Source: Candidatus Omnitrophota bacterium (GTDB taxonomy: Bacteria > Omnitrophota > Gorgyraeia > Pluralincolimonadales > Pluralincolimonadaceae). From it: a stretch of 8,836 nucleotides of DNA. Position 1 is the stretch's first letter, and every line of letters begins with the position of its first letter. This document shows, piece by piece, positions 4,539 to 8,836 of the stretch. A program made the translations under genes and the position numbers. The notes under the pieces were generated by a model, which did not search any database, was not told the DNA's origin, and saw only the letters and a list, made by a program, of their open reading frames with translations. Location of the stretch: NCBI GenBank assembly GCA_028706795.1, contig JAQTVK010000028.1:1-8836 (forward strand), given 5' to 3'.

Positions 4539-5228
4539 ATGAAGAAATATGTCTTATGCGCGGGCGCCGTATGCTGTGTCCTGTTATTTGCGGGAACGGC
4601 CGCGGCAATATCTCCGGTGGAGACAAAACATTTCAGGGTCGTCGATAACGGGGAGGGTATCACCCCGGCTGATCTTAAGGCGGCGGGAGATACAGCCGAG
4701 AGCCTGTATAAAGAGGTCACGAATGTGCTTGGTACCGAATACACCAGCTCCGGGAAGATAGAGATCCGGGTATACGTCACGCCGAAGAGCGGCAGGGGTT
4801 TGAGGCCGGCTGCGAGCGGGTCGTCGTTGTACCTTACGCTGGGAAAAATCGATGAGGAGATACTCAGGCAGGGGATCGCCCATATCATTATCTCTAAGCC
4901 GCTGTCATCCGCGCCGCGATGGTTTTTAAGAGGCCTGGAGTTGTATGTAGCATATGGGAGTATGTCGGGGCAGTACAGAGGCCTTCCGCCTTTTGATAAT
5001 TTTACATTTGCCCGGCTCGAGCAGTCATTACAGCCAGGCAAAGGGAAAGACGCATCTTATTACTCGTGGGCTGTCGTTTCATATGTGATGGATAATTACG
5101 GCAAGGACAGGCTCAAGACCATTTATAAGCAGAGCGGCACTTTCAGCGATAAATTCTCAAAGGCCTTCGGCGTCGACCTGAAATCGCTCGAGAAGAAATC
5201 CGGCGAAATCTTCGCGGCATATAGATAA
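4539..5228 (+). CDS. Secreted peptidase-MA-like protein lacking zinc ligands
   Basis: The 229-residue product begins with a Sec signal peptide (MKKYVLCAGAVCCVLLFAGTAAA, cleavage near AAA-IS). The rest follows the gluzincin 'peptidase MA' plan. An N-terminal strand region (KHFRVVDNG) is followed by strands IEIRVYVTP and SSLYLTLGK, a would-be HExxH helix, a 'PRWFLRGLELYVAYG' segment, and a C-terminal helical tail YYSWAVVSYVMDNYGKDRL. The HExxH position reads RQGIAH (Q111, G112, H115). The third-ligand Glu of the usual EGLA motif is R131. Only one of four zinc-site residues remains, so catalysis is unlikely. A binding or scaffolding role is inferred. ATG 4539 was chosen because the signal peptide starts there and GGGGG (4526-4530) lies upstream. 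In-frame ATGs exist at 4512 and 4524. Its TAA lies inside element B. Confidence 0.7.
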   Translation: MKKYVLCAGAVCCVLLFAGTAAAISPVETKHFRVVDNGEGITPADLKAAGDTAESLYKEVTNVLGTEYTSSGKIEIRVYVTPKSGRGLRPAASGSSLYLTLGKIDEEILRQGIAHIIISKPLSSAPRWFLRGLELYVAYGSMSGQYRGLPPFDNFTFARLEQSLQPGKGKDASYYSWAVVSYVMDNYGKDRLKTIYKQSGTFSDKFSKAFGVDLKSLEKKSGEIFAAYR

Positions 5229-5251
5229 TTAAGTGAGCTGTCACCTTAATT
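5227..5251 (-). repeat. REP-like element, copy B
   Basis: On the plus strand this reads as the reverse complement of the core, AATTAAGTGAGCTGTCACC, followed by TTAATT. It contributes part of the TAA stop of the pseudo-peptidase gene (5226-5228) and ends 15 bases before the next gene's ATG. With copy A it forms inverted repeats around that single gene. Confidence 0.85.
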
Positions 5252-5265
5252 ACAGAGGAGAGCAC

Positions 5266-7560
5266 ATGAAGAGGCTTTTTGGGGTGGTAATTTTGTCGGT
5301 GTTATTCTTGCCTGCATTTATCGTGCCCGCTTATTGCGCCGGAACACCTGCCCCCGCACCGGTGATCAAAGGCATCACCGCATCGTCCGAAATAGATAAC
5401 AACAGGCCGGAGAAGGCGATCGACAACAGCCTCCGCACCCGCTGGGAATCGGAGTTTAGGGATAACCAGTGGTTACAGGTGGAATTCGAGCAGCCTGTCG
5501 ACCTGTATGGCATCGAGATAAAATGGGAGACGGCCGCGGCATACAAATATAAGGTCCTGGGCTCGGCCGACGGCGCCGCATGGCAGGCCCTCGCCGAGAT
5601 AAACGACGGGAACGAAGGCGAAGATATAAAGATCAATTTTAAGAAAAAGGCGGCCTGCAAGTTCGTAAAGATAGACTGCCTCGAGAGGGCGACGGCGTGG
5701 GGATTCTCGATATGGGAGATAGAGTTCAAGACGGACAAGCCGTATAAGGATATCCCAAAGAGGATAATGCTGCCGAAGGGCAATACCTTCTTTACCGTCA
5801 GGCAGGAGAAAGGTAAACACTGGTTCATCGGCCCCAACGGTAAGCGGTTCATCTCGAAAGGGGTCAACGTAGTCCTGATCAGGGACGCCGCGGTCCTGCC
5901 GAATTCCGAATATTATGACGTTTCATCGAAGCATAAGGACAACGTAGAGTGGGCCAGGAGCGCCATAAAGCGCCTCAAGAAATTTAATTTTAACACGATA
6001 GGGTCATGGTCCGACCCGGCAGCATTTTATTACGATATGCCTTTTACCGTCATGCTGGGTATACCATCGACCACCGACCACAGGCTTGTCGATATCTTCG
6101 ACCCGTTGTTCGACGAGAGGGCAGAACAGAGTGTCTCGGGCAAATGCAGGCATTACAAGGATTCGAAGTACCTTTTGGGATATTTTATAGAGAATGAGCT
6201 GCCGTGGTACGGGGACGTGGGCTGGTATACAGGCCACGCGACTACGCTTCTCGATGAATATGCCAAACTTCCGGAAGGCGCGCCCGGCAGGCAGAAACTG
6301 GCCGAGTTCCTGCAGCAGAAATACGGCAAGAGCATAGATGAATTCATGCTTGTGCGCGGCGCCGCGGCCAAGGAGGCCCGGGAACTTTTCGCCGGCCTTG
6401 TCGCCGAACGGTATTTTTCCGTGGTGAGCGGATTCATCAGGAAATACGACCCGAACCACATGATACTCGGCGTCCGTTTCGCGAACAGCGCCCCGGACGA
6501 GGTGACGAAGGCGTGCGGCAGGTATTGCGACGTGGTATCGGTCAATTATTATTGCAAGGATATGAAGGTCAACAAGGAGATGTTCGATAATTTTTATTTC
6601 CTCGGGCAGAAGCCTATCATGATAACCGAGTTCTCCTACCGGGCGATGGAGAACAATAGCGGCGACAAGAACACGAAAGGCGCCGACGTCACGGTCCAGA
6701 CACAGCAGGACAGGGCTGAGGGTTTCAACAAATATGTGACCCAGATGATGGAATTCCCGTACCTAACCGGTTACCATTGGTTCCAGTATTTCGACGAGTC
6801 GCCGCAGGGGCGCAGTTTCGACGGGGAGAACAGCGATTACGGGATCGTCGACATCCATGACAACGAGTATAGGCTGCTGACCGCCGAGATGAAGAAGATA
6901 AATGCCGCGGCGGACACCATGCATAAGAAATCCGCGGCGCCTTATCCCGATAAACTGGTCAAGACGGGCGGATACGCCAAGGTGAATAATAAGGATATCG
7001 GGCGCGAGAGCGAGCCTTTCTGCGATATCGCGGGCATCGATGCGGGAAAATTGGGCGTCTGGTCGGACACCGCGACGACGGCTGGGATCAAGTTCTCGGG
7101 GGAGCAGGCCGCCGATAGCGGGCCGTATCTTAAGTGCTCTGTCGATACAGGCAGCGGGTGGGGCTGCGGTTTCGGCGTCCCTTGCCAGGTCAAAACCGTC
7201 AACAGCGACGGCTCTTTCGACTTCCAGGGCTTCAAGGGCATCAGGATCAAGATGTCCCTGGCCGAGGGCATGCCGTTCTCGGTCTTCATGAATGAATCCG
7301 GCGCGGCCGATCTCGGGAAGGTGAAATATGGCGGCGTCAACGGGGCCGACGGCGAGAGTTTCGCTTCGGAGACGGGTGACGGCACAGGCAAAACCGAGAC
7401 ATACGAATTCCCGTTCGATGAATTCACGGTCAGGAATATGTACGGCAACCAGGGCGGAAACAAGACGTTCGACCTCCAAGCCGTCCGCAACATCGACCTC
7501 TATTTCCCCGGCAACACCGGCACCGGCGAGTGCGATATCTACGAGGTAACCTTATATTGA
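5266..7560 (+). CDS. Secreted GH50/agarase-like glycoside hydrolase with F5/8C domain and C-terminal jelly roll
   Basis: The product is 764 residues with four parts: a signal peptide (MKRLFGVVILSVLFLPAFIV, cleavage near residues 24-26); an F5/8 type C (CBM32-like) domain at about 37-155; a clan GH-A barrel at about 165-560; and a beta-rich C-terminal domain at about 585-764 that looks like a CBM11/CIA30-type jelly roll. The F5/8C domain shows ITASSEIDNNRPEKAIDNSL, TRWES and WLQVEFEQPVDLYGIEI. In the barrel, GYFIENEL holds the probable acid/base Glu311 and IMITEFSYRA the probable nucleophile Glu455. GYHWFQYFDESPQGRSFDGEN matches the GH50 beta-agarase pattern from memory. The enzyme should cleave an extracellular galactan-like or related glycan, but the substrate is not determined. 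GAGGAG at 5255-5260 supports the start. Copies B and C of the element flank the gene. Confidence 0.82.
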   Translation: MKRLFGVVILSVLFLPAFIVPAYCAGTPAPAPVIKGITASSEIDNNRPEKAIDNSLRTRWESEFRDNQWLQVEFEQPVDLYGIEIKWETAAAYKYKVLGSADGAAWQALAEINDGNEGEDIKINFKKKAACKFVKIDCLERATAWGFSIWEIEFKTDKPYKDIPKRIMLPKGNTFFTVRQEKGKHWFIGPNGKRFISKGVNVVLIRDAAVLPNSEYYDVSSKHKDNVEWARSAIKRLKKFNFNTIGSWSDPAAFYYDMPFTVMLGIPSTTDHRLVDIFDPLFDERAEQSVSGKCRHYKDSKYLLGYFIENELPWYGDVGWYTGHATTLLDEYAKLPEGAPGRQKLAEFLQQKYGKSIDEFMLVRGAAAKEARELFAGLVAERYFSVVSGFIRKYDPNHMILGVRFANSAPDEVTKACGRYCDVVSVNYYCKDMKVNKEMFDNFYFLGQKPIMITEFSYRAMENNSGDKNTKGADVTVQTQQDRAEGFNKYVTQMMEFPYLTGYHWFQYFDESPQGRSFDGENSDYGIVDIHDNEYRLLTAEMKKINAAADTMHKKSAAPYPDKLVKTGGYAKVNNKDIGRESEPFCDIAGIDAGKLGVWSDTATTAGIKFSGEQAADSGPYLKCSVDTGSGWGCGFGVPCQVKTVNSDGSFDFQGFKGIRIKMSLAEGMPFSVFMNESGAADLGKVKYGGVNGADGESFASETGDGTGKTETYEFPFDEFTVRNMYGNQGGNKTFDLQAVRNIDLYFPGNTGTGECDIYEVTLY

Positions 7561-7568
7561 TGTTCAAT

Positions 7569-7593
7569 AATTTTGGTGACAGCTCACTTAATT
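7569..7593 (+). repeat. REP-like element, copy C
   Basis: The core GGTGACAGCTCACTTAATT (7575-7593) is identical to copy A and preceded by AATTTT. It begins 8 bases after the glycoside hydrolase stop. With copy D, 16 bases downstream and inverted, it can form a long hairpin (21 of 25 positions complementary). Confidence 0.85.
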
Positions 7594-7609
7594 CCCGTAT
7601 TAACCGGAT

Positions 7610-7634
7610 AATTAAGTGTACTGTCACCTTAATT
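7610..7634 (-). repeat. REP-like element, copy D
   Basis: It reads AATTAAGTGTACTGTCACC on the plus strand followed by TTAATT, a two-base variant (TA for AG) shared with copy E. It lies immediately before the MsrBA start region, and five T residues (7639-7643) follow. The C-D hairpin could therefore also behave as a terminator or attenuator. In the MsrBA frame it encodes part of a hydrophobic segment. Confidence 0.85.
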
Positions 7635-7658
7635 CTAATTTTTGTGGGAGGATGCGCA

Positions 7659-8600
7659 ATGGCAAAACCTACAGAAAACAGCGGGAAGGTCCCGATTTAT
7701 GACGCGCGGGCCGGAAAAGTCGAGATGGTCGACCGCGTGGTGAAATCCGACGCCGAGTGGAAGAAGATACTGACACCAGAGCAATACGAGGTGACACGCA
7801 GGCAAGGGACGGAGAAAGCTTTTTCGGGGCAATGCGAGATCCCGGAAGAGGAGGGCCTTTACGAATGCGTCGATTGCGGGACCGACCTGTTTGGCGTCGG
7901 GACCAAATTTGAGTCAGGCACGGGCTGGCCGAGTTTTTATGAGCCGGTATCGTCGCTTAATGTCACCCTGGAAGAAGATAAGAGTTTCGGAATGGACCGT
8001 GTCGCGGCAGATTGTGCGCGCTGCGGGGCGCACCTTGGCCATGTCTTCGACGACGGACCGCCGCCTACGGGCAAGCGCTACTGCATAAACTCCGTCGCGC
8101 TGAAATTCGTGAAGACCGGTTACAAACCGCTCAAGACCGCGACGTTCGCGGCCGGGTGTTTCTGGGGCGTGCAGGAGCAATTCCGGATGGTGAAGGGAGT
8201 GGTTTTTACACGCGTCGGATATACCGGCGGACACGCCAAAAATCCTACGTACGAGCAAGTCTGCGCCGGCAAGACCGGGCACGCTGAGTCGATAGAGATA
8301 CAATACGACCCATCGGTGGTGACTTACGGAGAGCTCCTTGACGAGTTCTGGAACATACACGACCCGACGACGATGAACCGGCAAGGGCCGGATGTCGGCT
8401 CGAATTACCGGTCGGCTATTTTTTACCACGATACGGAGCAGCGGAAACTGGCGTTGGCCTCGAAAGAGAAGCTCGAAAAATCAGGCAAATATAAGAATAA
8501 GATCGTCACGCAGGTCGCCGCGGCAGGCATCTTCTGGCCCGCCGAGGAATATCACCAATTCTACCTTATGAAGCGCGGCCTTCCGCCCCAGTGCCCTTGA
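7659..8600 (+). CDS. msrAB: Bifunctional methionine sulfoxide reductase, MsrB-MsrA fusion
   Basis: The product is 313 residues from ATG 7659. The N-terminal MsrB (about 25-150) reduces Met-R-sulfoxide. It has a four-Cys zinc site (C70, C73 in ECVDCG; C119, C122 in DCARCG), GTGWPSF (87-93), HLGHVFDDGPPPTGKRYC and catalytic C142. The C-terminal MsrA (about 158-313) reduces Met-S-sulfoxide and has AAGCFWG with catalytic C167, GYTGG, GHAESIEI, YHQFY and a possible resolving C312. Thioredoxin normally regenerates both. The start is chosen on GGGAGGA (7646-7652), six bases upstream. The frame stays open further up to an ATG at 7560 that overlaps the preceding stop. That version adds 33 residues ending in CTVTLILIFVGGC, a lipobox-like signal, part of it encoded by elements C and D. 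An exported lipoprotein form is thus a real alternative. Confidence 0.93.
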   Translation: MAKPTENSGKVPIYDARAGKVEMVDRVVKSDAEWKKILTPEQYEVTRRQGTEKAFSGQCEIPEEEGLYECVDCGTDLFGVGTKFESGTGWPSFYEPVSSLNVTLEEDKSFGMDRVAADCARCGAHLGHVFDDGPPPTGKRYCINSVALKFVKTGYKPLKTATFAAGCFWGVQEQFRMVKGVVFTRVGYTGGHAKNPTYEQVCAGKTGHAESIEIQYDPSVVTYGELLDEFWNIHDPTTMNRQGPDVGSNYRSAIFYHDTEQRKLALASKEKLEKSGKYKNKIVTQVAAAGIFWPAEEYHQFYLMKRGLPPQCP

Positions 8601-8601
8601 T

Positions 8602-8626
8602 AATTAAGTGTACTGTCACCATAATT
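8602..8626 (-). repeat. REP-like element, copy E
   Basis: It carries the same two-base variant as copy D (24 of 25 positions), AATTAAGTGTACTGTCACC followed by ATAATT. It begins one base after the MsrBA stop and lies just upstream of the putative trpB promoter. D and E bracket msrAB in direct orientation. Confidence 0.85.
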
Positions 8627-8629
8627 ATG

Positions 8630-8638
8630 TGCTAAAAT
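8630..8638 (+). promoter_or_regulatory. Possible extended -10 promoter of trpB
   Basis: TGCTAAAAT is an extended -10 motif. No good -35 is visible, since positions 8610-8615 fall inside element E and read GTACTG. Transcription would start near 8645, giving a leader of about 37 bases. There is no room for an attenuator or riboswitch between it and the gene. Confidence 0.35.
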
Positions 8639-8681
8639 ACCGATAATTCCGCATTATAACCCCCAGTAAAAGGAGACCGAG

Positions 8682-8836
8682 ATGGACAAGGACAGAGTTA
8701 TTTTGTCATTGAACGACATCCCCAAAGCCTGGTATAACATCGCGCCCGACCTGCCGGAACAATTGCCGCCGCCGCTGAATCCCGGGACCGGGAAACCGCT
8801 CGGGCCCGCTGACCTGGCGCCGATATTCCCGATGGC
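8682..8836 (+). CDS. trpB: TrpB2-type tryptophan synthase beta chain, 5' end (partial)
   Basis: The first 51 residues are visible. The stretch IPKAWYNIAPDLPEQLPPPL followed by NPGTGKPLGPADLAPIFPM is the distinctive N-terminal extension of the TrpB2 branch, which the common TrpB1 lacks. TrpB uses pyridoxal phosphate to condense indole with serine to tryptophan. TrpB2 proteins often act without a TrpA partner, possibly salvaging indole or using other substrates. The PLP lysine and the rest of the fold lie beyond the window. AAAGGAG (8668-8674), seven bases upstream, supports ATG 8682. The gene follows element E and is probably transcribed separately from msrAB. Confidence 0.82.
   Translation, partial: MDKDRVILSLNDIPKAWYNIAPDLPEQLPPPLNPGTGKPLGPADLAPIFPM

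Noticed and set aside
6763..7479. Long minus-strand open frame (238 codons) opposite the glycoside hydrolase
   Set aside because: It is antisense to a clear coding gene, is rich in Arg, Leu, Val and Asp as expected of a GC-rich shadow frame, and has no recognisable motif or ribosome site.

Overview
The window looks like a bacterial chromosome segment from an uncultured, probably Gram-negative lineage. Several products carry Sec signal peptides, genes are tightly packed with ATGA-type overlaps, and coding GC is roughly 55-58% in the right two thirds. The small two-helix membrane protein at 1542-1982 resembles proteins I associate with Candidatus Omnitrophota. That assignment is a memory-based guess, not something the sequence proves.

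Left part (1-2150), AT-rich and accessory in character. The 3' end of an unidentified gene is closed by a strong intrinsic terminator. A toxin-first HigBA-type toxin-antitoxin operon follows, with a perfect 18-bp palindrome lodged between its -35 and -10 boxes and an almost leaderless toxin start. Downstream is a cluster of different near-perfect palindromes. It sits inside what reads as a decayed ORF6N-domain gene: two family-like segments survive in one frame, in the right order, interrupted by stops. Then come a secreted acidic low-complexity protein, a two-helix membrane protein, and a third stretch of gene debris.

Middle part (2161-4491), a compact run of overlapping genes: a four-helix membrane protein, a DUF2007-type protein, a cation-diffusion-facilitator (CDF) transporter with altered metal-site residues, and a small transglutaminase-fold protein with an intact Cys-His-Asp triad.

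Right part (4481-8836), three longer genes separated by five copies of a 25-nt REP-like palindromic element (core GGTGACAGCTCACTTAATT). The genes are a secreted gluzincin-like protein that has lost its zinc ligands, a large secreted three-domain glycoside hydrolase (F5/8 type C domain, GH50/agarase-like clan A barrel, C-terminal jelly roll), and a fused MsrB-MsrA methionine sulfoxide reductase. The window ends in the start of a TrpB2-type tryptophan synthase beta chain. The elements sit at or beside stop codons. One inverted pair brackets the pseudo-peptidase gene, and another pair reads through, in frame, into a possible lipoprotein signal peptide of MsrBA.

No complete new defence or mobile system is evident. 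The most interesting material is the REP-like element family and its use at gene ends, the palindrome cluster in the ORF6N remnant, the ligand-depleted peptidase and transporter, and the TA promoter architecture. No rRNA, tRNA, CRISPR array or transposase gene was seen.
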